64,000 nt of DNA from Dactylosporangium sp040605635 (GTDB taxonomy: Bacteria > Actinomycetota > Actinomycetes > Mycobacteriales > Micromonosporaceae). A program made the position numbers and the translations under genes. The stretch lies in NCBI RefSeq assembly GCF_040605635.1, contig NZ_JBEXDG010000052.1:14895-78894 (forward strand), given 5' to 3'. Below the pieces are notes generated by a model. The model had not been told where the DNA came from and did no database searches. It worked only from the letters and a program-made list of their open reading frames with translations. Each line of letters opens with the position of its first letter. The stretch's first letter is position 1. Shown here one piece after another: positions 1-7,746 of the stretch.

Positions 1-2
1 CG

Positions 3-59
3 CTGGTCTTCACCACGATCGGCTCGGACCGATGGAGTCCGTCGCCGTCAGCGACGTAA
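3..59 (+). other. Possible C-terminal end of an unknown gene entering from the left
   Basis: Frame 3 is open from the window edge and ends at the TAA at 57-59. It would encode about 18 residues (LVFTTIGSDRWSPSPSAT). The short peptide cannot be assigned. The opposite strand is also open here, so this may not be coding at all. Confidence 0.15.
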
Positions 60-127
60 GAGGACGTCTGATTCAGGTCTTTTGTGAGGTATATTGTTTT
101 ATAAAATAAGTGGGAAGAGCTATTCAT

Positions 128-250
128 TACGAGCTTGAACAGCACCCAGTAGTGCCGGACCAGGCCCCAGCTCGTCCCCAGCGACTGCACGACCCCTGTC
201 ACGAGGCTCGCCACGCCGAGCGGCACCAGGGTCCACCAGCCGACCGGCTC
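128..250 (-). pseudogene. Remnant of a small integral membrane protein
   Basis: On the minus strand, in the same frame as the ThuA gene but after its stop, about 40 residues look like genuine membrane-protein sequence, including GWWTLVPLGVASLVTGVVQ and GLVRHYWVLFKLV. I recall similar segments in small actinobacterial membrane proteins, but I cannot name the family with certainty. There is no start codon and the similarity stops abruptly near 128, where AT-rich DNA begins. I read it as a truncated fragment, not a working gene. Confidence 0.4.
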
Positions 251-260
251 CAGCACGCGG

Positions 261-290
261 GGCGCGGGGACCGCCGACGATCCCCGCGCC
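261..290 (-). terminator. Stem-loop terminator after the ThuA/sugar dehydrogenase gene
   Basis: Arms GGCGCGGGGA (261-270) and TCCCCGCGCC (281-290) pair perfectly over 10 bp around a 10-base loop. The hairpin lies 20 bases beyond the stop of the gene ending at 311. There is no U-tract, as is usual in high-GC actinomycetes. Confidence 0.6.
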
Positions 291-310
291 CTGTCGTGCC
301 GTTCAGCCGG

Positions 311-3300
311 TCAGCTGGCGTACACCTCGAACTCCAGCAGCGAGTAGCCCCACGCCGTGGCACGGGTCGTGCCGTTGATGCGCACGTAGCGGCCGGTCGC
401 GGCGAGCGCGGTGTTGTCGTCGACGCCACCGTCCCCGCCGGTCACCGAGCGCACCGTCGTCCAGTTCGTCCCGTCGGCGGACGTCTGGATCTGGTACGCC
501 GAGCCGTACGCGGCCTCCCACGTGAGCTTCACCCGGCCGATCGCATAGGACTGGCCGAGGTCCACGCGGATCCACTGTGGATCGGCGAAGGCGCTCCCCC
601 ACCGCGTCGTCAGCGAGCCGTCGAACGCGCCCGACGCCGGGGTCCCGGCGTTCTCGACGCTCGACGCCGTGGCCGGCTTGTTCAGCGCGAGGTTGGTGGC
701 GGGCGGTTGGGTGACCGTGCCGCCGTACACCTCGAACTCGAACAACGAGTAGCCGTACGCGGTGCCGCGGGCGGTGCCGTTGATGCGCACGTAGCGGCCC
801 GTCCCGGTCAGCCCGGTGTTGTCGTCGACGCCACCGTTCTCGCCGGCCACCGACTTGATGGTGGTCCAGGTCGTCCCGTCGGCCGAGGTCTGGATCTGGT
901 ACGCCGAACCGTACGCCGCCTCCCAGGTGAGCTTCACCCGGTTGATGGAGTACGACTGGCCGAGGTCGACGCGGATCCACTGTGGATCGGAGAACGTGCT
1001 CGCCCACCGGGTGGTCAGCGAGCCGTCGACCGCCGCCGACGCCGGGGTCCCGGCGTTCTCGGTGCTCGACGCCGTGACCGGCTTGTTCAACGCCAGGTTC
1101 GACGACGGCGGTTGCGTGGTGCCGGAGTTGAACGTGAAGTCGTCGATGTCGAACAACGACCCCGCCCCGCCGGTGAACACCAGGTACAGCGCAGATGTGC
1201 CGGCCGGTGGGCTGATCGTCCCGGTGACGTCGGCCCAGGTCTCCCAGCCGCCGGTCGGGGCGACCTGCACGGTGCCGGCCACCGGGCCGGTCGGCGAGCC
1301 GGTCCGCACGGTGATGGTGCCGCCGGTGCCGGCCGAGGCGACCCGCGCCTTGATGCTGTTGACGCCGGCCAGGTTGTACGTGTTGAAGGAGATCCAGTCG
1401 CCGTTCTCGATGTACCCGACGGCGTTGCCGCCGTGCGCGCTGGCCTTGGCGGCGAGCTGGACGCCGTTCATGGTGTTGTAGTGCTCGGCCTGCCGGGTCC
1501 GCGGCTGCAGCTGGTGCTGGTCCTGGACCGCGGTGCCGCTGACCGGGGTGTACACGGCGGCCATGACCCCGAAGATGTTCGAGCTGGGGTCGTGTTCACC
1601 GTCCACTGTGGTCTGGATCGACCCGGTGCAGCCGTTCTTGCTGGTGATCGGGTGACCGTGGCTGTCGTGGCCCAGGACGTAGTTGACCACGACCCGGTTG
1701 CAGTCGATGGTGCCGGCGTTCGGGTCGGTGACCCTCACCTCGAACGGCACCAGGTCCCCGAACTGGAACACCGAGCCGTCTGCCGGGGTGATGAGCTGGA
1801 TCGTCGGCCGGCCGACCCCGACGACGACACTGGCCGTCGCGGTCCTGCCCCCGGTGTCCCGCACCGTCAGCGTCGCGGTGTACTCGCCGTTCGTGGGGTA
1901 CGTGAACGTCGGGTTGGCCGCGGTGGAGTCGGTGCTGCCGTTGGTGGTGAAGTCCCAGGCGTACGTGATCGCATCGCCGTCCGGGTCGTTGCTGCCGGCC
2001 GAGCTGAACTGCACGGTCAGCGGCGCCGCACCGGAGGACGGGGTCGCGGCGGCCTGGGCGATCGGTGACCGGTTGCCGCCGCTGTTGTACTCGATGCGGT
2101 AGAGCGCCGAGTTGGCGTCGCCGCCGAACCAGGTGGTGCCGTAGTCGAGCACGTACAGGGCGCCGTCCGGCCCGAACTCCATGTCCATGATCGCGGTTCC
2201 GGTCCACGGGATCGAGTCGATCGCGCCGGCCGTGCCGTTGGCGTTGATGGTGGCCGCCTTGATCCAGCGGCTGGTGAACTCACCGAGGAAGGCCTTCCCG
2301 TTGTACGAGGCCGGGAACTTCACGTCCGAGACCAGGTTCGGGTTGAAGTTGTAGACCGGGCCCGCCATGGGGCCACCGCCACCCAGCTCCGGCCGCCAGG
2401 GGCCCTGACCGCCGTACGGCAACCAGGCGGCCTGCGACGCCGGCAGGGTGGTGATGCCGGTGTTGTTCCGCGAGTTGTTCGTCGGCCCACCGGCGCAGTT
2501 GTACTGACCGGCCGACGGACCCGTCGGGAACGTGTACTCGTGGTACGGGGTGTTGTAGTTGGAGCAGTACGGCCAGCCGAAGAAGCCCGGCTGGGTGATC
2601 CGCTCGAACGAGACCGTTCCCGCCGGCCCGCGGTTCGGGTCGGCGGAGCCGGCGTCGGGGCCGTAGTCACCGAGGTAGACGACCCCGGTTGCCTTGTCGA
2701 CGCTCATCCGGAACGGGTTGCGGAAGCCCATGGCGTACACCTCGGGCTTGGTGTTCGGCGTGCCGGGGGCGAACATGTTGCCGGCCGGGACGGTGTAGCC
2801 GCCGGTCGCGCCGGGCTTGATCCGCAGGACCTTGCCGCGCAGGTCGTTGCTGTTGCCCGAGGTGCGCTGCGCGTCGTAGGCGGGGTTGCGGTCGGTCCGC
2901 TCGTCCAGCGGCGCGTAGCCACCGGAGTCGAACGGGTTGCTGTCGTCGCCGGTGGACAGGTACAGGTTGCCGGCGGCGTCGAAGTCGATGTCACCGCCGA
3001 CGTGGCAGCACAGGCCACGGCTGGTCGGCACGTCGAGGATCGTCACCATCGAGTTCGGGTCGATCGTGTAGTCGTCCCGCACGGTGAACCGGGCCAGCTT
3101 GTTGGAGCCGTTGAACGGGGCGAACTGCGCCGCCGTGCCGGTGGACGGGGCGTCACCGCCGGGCGTGCTGAGCGGTGGCGCGTAGTAGGCGTACACCCAT
3201 TTGTTGGTGGCGAAGTTCGGGTCGGCCTTGATGCTCTGCAGACCCTCCTCGTCGTGGGTGTAGACCTGCAGCGTCAGGGCGACCTTCGTGTTGCCGTTGA

Positions 3301-4186
3301 CGTCGGTGTACCGGACGACGCCGTCGCGCGAGGTGTGCAGCACGCCCCGGTTCGGCAGGACGGTGAGGCCCATCGGCTCACCGGTCTCCGCCACGCCCTT
3401 GGCCAGGTTCACCTGGTTGAACGTGCCGGCGGCGGACTGCACGGAGCAGTTGCCGAGGTTCTGCGCGGCGTACTTGATGCCGCCGAGCAGGTGGGTGCGG
3501 AAGTTCGCCTCGGTGTAGCTCTCCTGGGTGTGGCCGAGGCCGGTGTACCAGGAGCGCCCGCCGTCATACGCGCGGCACCACGAGATGGGGTGGTCGCCGT
3601 TCATGGTGCCGCCGGTGTACGTGGCCTCGTTGAGGTTCGCGAGGACGTGCACCTGCGAGCGCGGGTTGGTGCGATAGTTGTACAGCTCGTCGGTGCGGTT
3701 CCAGTTCGCCGGGATGCCCGCGTTGGACGGGTGCGCGGTGTCCTCGATGCGCACCGTCACCGGCTGGATGGCCGGGTGGCTGGCGAAGTAGGCACCCACG
3801 AGGTTGCCGTACCACGGCCAGTCGTATTCGGTGTCGGAGGCGGCGTGCACCCCGACGTAGCCGCCGCCGGCGCGGATGTAGCGCTCGAACGCGGCCTGCT
3901 GGTTGGCGTCGAGCACGTCGGCCGTCGTCGACAGCCAGATGACCGCCTTGAAGCGGGCCAGGTTCGTGTCGTTGAACTGCGTCGCGTCCTCGGTCGCCTC
4001 GACCGTGAAGTTGTTCTGCGTGCCCAGTTGCTGGATCGCGGTGATCCCTGCCGGGATCGCGTCGTGCCGGTACCCCGCGGTCTTGCTGAAGATCAGCACC
4101 GAGAAGTCGGCCGCGAACGCCGGGGCGATGTTGAAGCCTGCCGCGGCCAGCACGAGGGCGACGCAGAGCAGCACTCTGCGGAACAT
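311..4186 (-). CDS. Secreted ThuA / PQQ-type sugar dehydrogenase / PKD / CBM6 / tandem F5-8C protein
   Basis: This is a large secreted enzyme of 1,291 residues. After a signal peptide (about 1-25, ending near AFA-A) comes a ThuA-like domain (about 26-240), then a soluble PQQ-type glucose/sorbosone dehydrogenase beta-propeller (about 255-610; GLCCHVGGDIDFDAAGNLYL, MGFRNPFRMSVD). A PKD domain follows (DPDGDAITYAWDF), then a CBM6-like module (ENGDWISF) and two F5/8 type C (discoidin) modules at the C-terminus. The ATG at 4186 was chosen because GGAGAGG lies just upstream and a signal peptide starts there; the longer frame to 4579 is shadow. The fusion suggests oxidation or processing of sugars while bound to a polysaccharide; the exact substrate is unknown. 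A 14-bp LacI-type palindrome lies about 310 bases upstream. Confidence 0.9.
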   Translation of the reverse strand: MFRRVLLCVALVLAAAGFNIAPAFAADFSVLIFSKTAGYRHDAIPAGITAIQQLGTQNNFTVEATEDATQFNDTNLARFKAVIWLSTTADVLDANQQAAFERYIRAGGGYVGVHAASDTEYDWPWYGNLVGAYFASHPAIQPVTVRIEDTAHPSNAGIPANWNRTDELYNYRTNPRSQVHVLANLNEATYTGGTMNGDHPISWCRAYDGGRSWYTGLGHTQESYTEANFRTHLLGGIKYAAQNLGNCSVQSAAGTFNQVNLAKGVAETGEPMGLTVLPNRGVLHTSRDGVVRYTDVNGNTKVALTLQVYTHDEEGLQSIKADPNFATNKWVYAYYAPPLSTPGGDAPSTGTAAQFAPFNGSNKLARFTVRDDYTIDPNSMVTILDVPTSRGLCCHVGGDIDFDAAGNLYLSTGDDSNPFDSGGYAPLDERTDRNPAYDAQRTSGNSNDLRGKVLRIKPGATGGYTVPAGNMFAPGTPNTKPEVYAMGFRNPFRMSVDKATGVVYLGDYGPDAGSADPNRGPAGTVSFERITQPGFFGWPYCSNYNTPYHEYTFPTGPSAGQYNCAGGPTNNSRNNTGITTLPASQAAWLPYGGQGPWRPELGGGGPMAGPVYNFNPNLVSDVKFPASYNGKAFLGEFTSRWIKAATINANGTAGAIDSIPWTGTAIMDMEFGPDGALYVLDYGTTWFGGDANSALYRIEYNSGGNRSPIAQAAATPSSGAAPLTVQFSSAGSNDPDGDAITYAWDFTTNGSTDSTAANPTFTYPTNGEYTATLTVRDTGGRTATASVVVGVGRPTIQLITPADGSVFQFGDLVPFEVRVTDPNAGTIDCNRVVVNYVLGHDSHGHPITSKNGCTGSIQTTVDGEHDPSSNIFGVMAAVYTPVSGTAVQDQHQLQPRTRQAEHYNTMNGVQLAAKASAHGGNAVGYIENGDWISFNTYNLAGVNSIKARVASAGTGGTITVRTGSPTGPVAGTVQVAPTGGWETWADVTGTISPPAGTSALYLVFTGGAGSLFDIDDFTFNSGTTQPPSSNLALNKPVTASSTENAGTPASAAVDGSLTTRWASTFSDPQWIRVDLGQSYSINRVKLTWEAAYGSAYQIQTSADGTTWTTIKSVAGENGGVDDNTGLTGTGRYVRINGTARGTAYGYSLFEFEVYGGTVTQPPATNLALNKPATASSVENAGTPASGAFDGSLTTRWGSAFADPQWIRVDLGQSYAIGRVKLTWEAAYGSAYQIQTSADGTNWTTVRSVTGGDGGVDDNTALAATGRYVRINGTTRATAWGYSLLEFEVYAS
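318..690 (-). repeat. F5/8C module repeat, copy 1
   Basis: This stretch codes the C-terminal discoidin module and matches the stretch about 405 bases (135 codons) further right. The two are similar along their length with an in-frame offset, so this is a tandem domain duplication inside the gene. Confidence 0.7.
723..1095 (-). repeat. F5/8C module repeat, copy 2
   Basis: The partner of the module at 318-690. Both contain the same QSY-x-I-x-RVKLTWEAAYGSA core and the same end, SLFEFEVY or SLLEFEVY. Confidence 0.7.
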
Positions 4187-4498
4187 GATCGGTTGCACCT
4201 CTCCTACGGAAGAAAGCAGCGAACGACGTGCGCCGATCACGTCCGATCGTTGGCCGCGGTCTGGTGACCCCGCGGTCGGGCCCCGGTGGTAGGCGGGCAC
4301 GGCGGTGCGCCGCCCGCGCCGGCGGGTGGATGTGGGATGTCGCGCGGGCTTCGATGCCACGCGGATGTGCGGCGTCGCGCGCCTCGCCGAAGGTCGCGCG
4401 GTGCCGTTCGGCAGCCCGGCACCGTTGGCGGCGGCATCCGGGCATTTCAGGGGCGGGGGGCGGGGGCGGGGTCTCCTTCCACCTCGACCAGCAACTCC

Positions 4499-4512
4499 AG
4501 AGAGCGCTCTCT
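4499..4512. promoter_or_regulatory. AGAGAGCGCTCTCT palindrome, candidate LacI-family operator
   Basis: This is a perfect 14-bp palindrome in the gap upstream of the ThuA/dehydrogenase gene. It has the same GAGCGCTC core as the CebR-type operators of actinomycetes (TGGGAGCGCTCCCA; established knowledge). Its target gene and regulator here are inferred; neither LacI gene in the window is adjacent. Confidence 0.55.
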
Positions 4513-4699
4513 CATCGAGGTGCCGACCAGTTAAGCAGACTCCCCACCCGCTGGCAACGGTCTCAGCATCGACCATCATTTATCCAGGCAAAGCGGCTAT
4601 ACGATCCACGTGCGTGACTACGGCCCACCGAACCGCCCGGAGACCGAAGGGCACCTGAGCGTGATGACGGCCGTCGCGTCCGACGCCGCCGGGCGAGGA

Positions 4700-4772
4700 C
4701 TACAGCGACCGGGCGCGGGAGAGTTCGGCGACGGACCACGCCTGGAAGGGGCACCCGGTGGCGGTTCGGAGG
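4700..4772 (-). pseudogene. Remnant of a glycogen debranching enzyme C-terminus
   Basis: The minus strand reads RTATGCPFQAWSVAEL, then SRARSL and a stop at 4700-4702. This matches HTATGCPFQAWSVAEL-FRVRSL near the end of the complete debranching enzyme at 7743-9668, at DNA level too. Only about 23 codons survive and no upstream homology was recognised. It is a fragment of a second, inverted copy left by deletion or rearrangement. The rest of 4187-5142 holds no convincing gene. Confidence 0.75.
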
Positions 4773-5032
4773 CGGCGATTGCTTGAGGGATCGCTCAGCC
4801 ATTGCCTCGGGCGGCGCTGAGGTGGCGGGACAGGACCAGGACGGAGGTGACCGCCTGGCCACGTCCCCGGCCGTCTCACCCGGCCCATCCGGCCACCCGG
4901 CAGGCTCCACTGATCCGGCGAGGCCGCCACGTCCCGGTCGCGGTGCTGCAGCAGCACGTCAACGCTGCTACACCGCGCAGGGGCGGGCCAAACGAGAGGC
5001 GGTGCGGCGGCCTGCGGCGCTGCCGTGAGCGT

Positions 5033-5064
5033 CGCGATCGCCCTCGAGACCCTACGCGATCGCG
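5033..5064. promoter_or_regulatory. Paired GCGATCGC palindromes upstream of the GH63-like operon
   Basis: GCGATCGC occurs at 5034-5041 and 5056-5063, exactly 22 bases apart, about two helical turns. Flanking bases extend the pair to a 9-base inverted repeat (CGCGATCGC / GCGATCGCG). The pair lies about 80 bases before the start at 5143. It could be a dimer-of-dimers operator or a transcript hairpin; its role is inferred. Confidence 0.3.
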
Positions 5065-5142
5065 GGAGGAAAGGCTGAGTAAAGGCCTGGTCATGCGGCT
5101 GGGGTGACGTTCTGTCGCCCTGGATGCTGGTGGTGTGGTCGC

Positions 5143-7746
5143 ATGAGCAATCCGGAGCGGGAGCGGGTGGAGTCGTTCGGGCGGCCGGAGGACGGGCTCG
5201 CCGATGCCACCCCGTGGTACCGGTGGGGACCGTACCTCAGTGAGCGCGCCTGGGGCACGGTCCGCGAGGACTACAGCGGCGACGGCACCGCGTGGGAGGC
5301 ATTCCCGCACGAGCACGCCCGGTCCAGGGCGTACCGGTGGAGCGAGGACGGCCTGGCGGGCATCAGCGACGCGGAGCAACGGCTGTGCTTCGGCCTCGGG
5401 CTGTGGAACGGTCGCGACCCGATCCTCAAGGAACGCATCTTCGGCCTCACCGGCAATGAGGGCAACCACGGCGAGGACGCCAAGGAGTACTGGTGGTACC
5501 TCGACGCGGTGCCGAGCCACGCCTGGCTGCGCTGGCGCTACCACTACCCGCAGCGGGCGTTCCCCTACGGGCGGCTCGTCGGTGAGAACCGGCAGCGCTC
5601 GCGGGAGGAACCGGAGTTCGAGCTGCTCGACACCGGCGTGTTCGACGAGGACCGGTTCTGGATCGTGGAGGCCGACTACGCCAAGGCCGACCCCGACGAC
5701 CTGCGCATCCGGCTGCGGATCACCAACCCCGGGCCGGAGGCGGAGACGCTGCACGTGCTCCCGACCGTGTGGTTCCGAAACACCTGGTCGTGGGAGGGCG
5801 GCGGCTCGAAGCCGCGGCTCGCCGCGAAGGACGGCTCGATCGGCATCGAGCACGAGGGCCTGGGATCGATGGTGCTGCAGGCCGCGCCAGGGCCCGACGG
5901 ATCGTTGCCGCGGCAGGTGTACTGCGAAAACGAGACCAACGCCGAACGGCTCTTCGGGGCGTCGTCGGACACGCCGTTTCCGAAGGACGGCATCAACGAC
6001 CACGTGGTGCACGGCGCCGCGACCGTGAACCCGGCCCAGGAGGGCACGAAGGCGGCTTTCTGGTACGAGTGCACCGTCCAGCCCGGCGAGACGGTGGAAC
6101 TGTCGCTGCGGCTGGCCCCGAAGGCGGACAAGCGCGCGTTCGGGCCGGGCTTCGAGAAGGTCCTCAAGCAGCGCCGGGCCGAGGCCGACACGTTCTACGC
6201 CGCGCTGACGCCCGCCGGTACCAGCGCCGAAGACGCCATGATCATGCGGCAGGGATTCGCCGGCATGATCTGGGGCAAGCAGTTCTATAACTACGACGTC
6301 GCTCGATGGCTCGCCGGCGATCCCGCGCAACCGCCGCCCCCGCCCGGACGGCAGCACGGCCGCAACGCCGGCTGGCGGCACCTGGACGCCTCCGACATCA
6401 TGTCGATGCCGGACCCGTGGGAGTATCCGTGGTTCGCCGCGTGGGACTCGGCCTTCCACGCGGTCGCGCTCGCCCGCATCGACCCGGCGTTCGCGAAGTA
6501 CCAGCTCGTCCTGCTGTGCCGGGAATGGTTCCAGCACCCCAACGGCGCGATCCCCGCCTACGAGTGGGCGTTCGAGGACCTCAACCCGCCGGTGCAGGCG
6601 TGGGCCGCCCTGCAGGTGTACAACGTCGACGGCCGTCGCGACCTCGCGTTCCTCACCCGGGTCTTCTCGAAACTGGTCCTGAACTTCACCTGGTGGGTCA
6701 ACCGCGAGGACGCCCAGGGCCGCAACCTGTTCGAGGGCGGGTTCCTGGGCCTGGACAACATCGGCCCGATCGACCGTTCGCATCTGCCGCCGGGGTACCG
6801 GCTGGAGCAGTCCGACGCGACGGCCTGGATGGCGTTCTACTGCCTCAACCTGCTCGAGATGGCCAGGGAGCTCGCGGCGCACAACCCGGCGCTGGACGAC
6901 CTCGTCGTCAAGTTCCTCGAACACTTCGCCCTCATCTCCGAGGCGATGCACGGCAACGATCTGTGGGACGAGCAGGACGGGTTCTACTACGACATGCTGC
7001 GCGCGCCCGACGGCACCAGCGAGCCGCTGCGGGTGCGGTCGATGGTCGGCATCATCCCGCTGTTCGCCACGAAGGCACTGTCGCAGGAGGACTTCGCCCG
7101 CGTCCGCCGGCTGTGCAAGAGCTTCGCCGCGATGCCCGAGCACCAGGTGCTCGGCGAGACCGACGGGATGATCGGCGTCGGCGTCGCCGCGCACGGCCGG
7201 GCCCGCCGCATCCTGCCGCACCTGTTCGACGAGGAGAGTTTCCTTTCGCCGTACGGGCTGCGCGCCCTCTCGAAATGGCACGCCTCGAATCCCTTCCGCA
7301 TGGAGCTGCCCGGCTGGACGGCGACGGTCGGCTACGAGCCCGCGGAGTCCAGCACCGGCATGTTCGGCGGCAACTCCAACTGGCGCGGTCCACTGTGGAT
7401 CCCGTTGAACTACCTCGTCGTGCGCACCCTGGAGGACTACCACGCCAACCTCGGCGACGCCGTGAAGATCGAATACCCGACCGGTTCCGGGCGGCAGTGC
7501 ACCGCCGGCGAGATCGCCGAGGACCTCCGGCAGCGGATGCTGTCGCTGTACCGGCGGGGCCCGGACGGCCGCAGGCCGGCGTTCGGGGGGATCGACCGGT
7601 TCCAGCACGACCGGCACTGGCGGGACAACCTGCTGTTCTACGAGTACTTCCACGCCGACAACGGCGCCGGCCTCGGCGCCACGCACCAGACCGGCTGGAC
7701 CGGCCTCCTGGCGGAGCTCGTCGCGCGCCCCGCGGTGGCCCGATGA
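5143..7746 (+). CDS. MGH1/GH63-type glycoside hydrolase
   Basis: An 867-residue cytoplasmic enzyme with no signal peptide. It resembles the GH63/MGH1 glucosidase family: an N-terminal beta domain and an (alpha/alpha)6 barrel. Conserved stretches include WDSAFHAVALARIDPAFAKYQ, GGNSNWRGPLWIPLNYL and, near the end, GAGLGATHQTGWTGLLAELV. Family members hydrolyse alpha-glucosidic bonds in sugars such as mannosylglycerate, glucosylglycerate or short oligosaccharides. The true substrate here is not determined by the sequence. The stop overlaps the start of the debranching enzyme (ATGA at 7743-7746), so the two are translated together and probably act on the same alpha-glucan or compatible solute. 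The ATG at 5143 was chosen because family similarity starts soon after; its ribosome site is weak. Confidence 0.85.
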   Translation: MSNPERERVESFGRPEDGLADATPWYRWGPYLSERAWGTVREDYSGDGTAWEAFPHEHARSRAYRWSEDGLAGISDAEQRLCFGLGLWNGRDPILKERIFGLTGNEGNHGEDAKEYWWYLDAVPSHAWLRWRYHYPQRAFPYGRLVGENRQRSREEPEFELLDTGVFDEDRFWIVEADYAKADPDDLRIRLRITNPGPEAETLHVLPTVWFRNTWSWEGGGSKPRLAAKDGSIGIEHEGLGSMVLQAAPGPDGSLPRQVYCENETNAERLFGASSDTPFPKDGINDHVVHGAATVNPAQEGTKAAFWYECTVQPGETVELSLRLAPKADKRAFGPGFEKVLKQRRAEADTFYAALTPAGTSAEDAMIMRQGFAGMIWGKQFYNYDVARWLAGDPAQPPPPPGRQHGRNAGWRHLDASDIMSMPDPWEYPWFAAWDSAFHAVALARIDPAFAKYQLVLLCREWFQHPNGAIPAYEWAFEDLNPPVQAWAALQVYNVDGRRDLAFLTRVFSKLVLNFTWWVNREDAQGRNLFEGGFLGLDNIGPIDRSHLPPGYRLEQSDATAWMAFYCLNLLEMARELAAHNPALDDLVVKFLEHFALISEAMHGNDLWDEQDGFYYDMLRAPDGTSEPLRVRSMVGIIPLFATKALSQEDFARVRRLCKSFAAMPEHQVLGETDGMIGVGVAAHGRARRILPHLFDEESFLSPYGLRALSKWHASNPFRMELPGWTATVGYEPAESSTGMFGGNSNWRGPLWIPLNYLVVRTLEDYHANLGDAVKIEYPTGSGRQCTAGEIAEDLRQRMLSLYRRGPDGRRPAFGGIDRFQHDRHWRDNLLFYEYFHADNGAGLGATHQTGWTGLLAELVARPAVAR

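Noticed and set aside
110..2068. Long plus-strand frame of 652 codons
   Set aside because: It lies opposite the ThuA/dehydrogenase gene, has an Arg/Gly/Val-rich composition typical of antisense high-GC shadow, and no domain.
4876..7686. Minus-strand frame of 936 codons
   Set aside because: Shadow of the GH63-like gene; it has low-complexity Arg/Val/Gly composition and crosses unrelated intergenic DNA.
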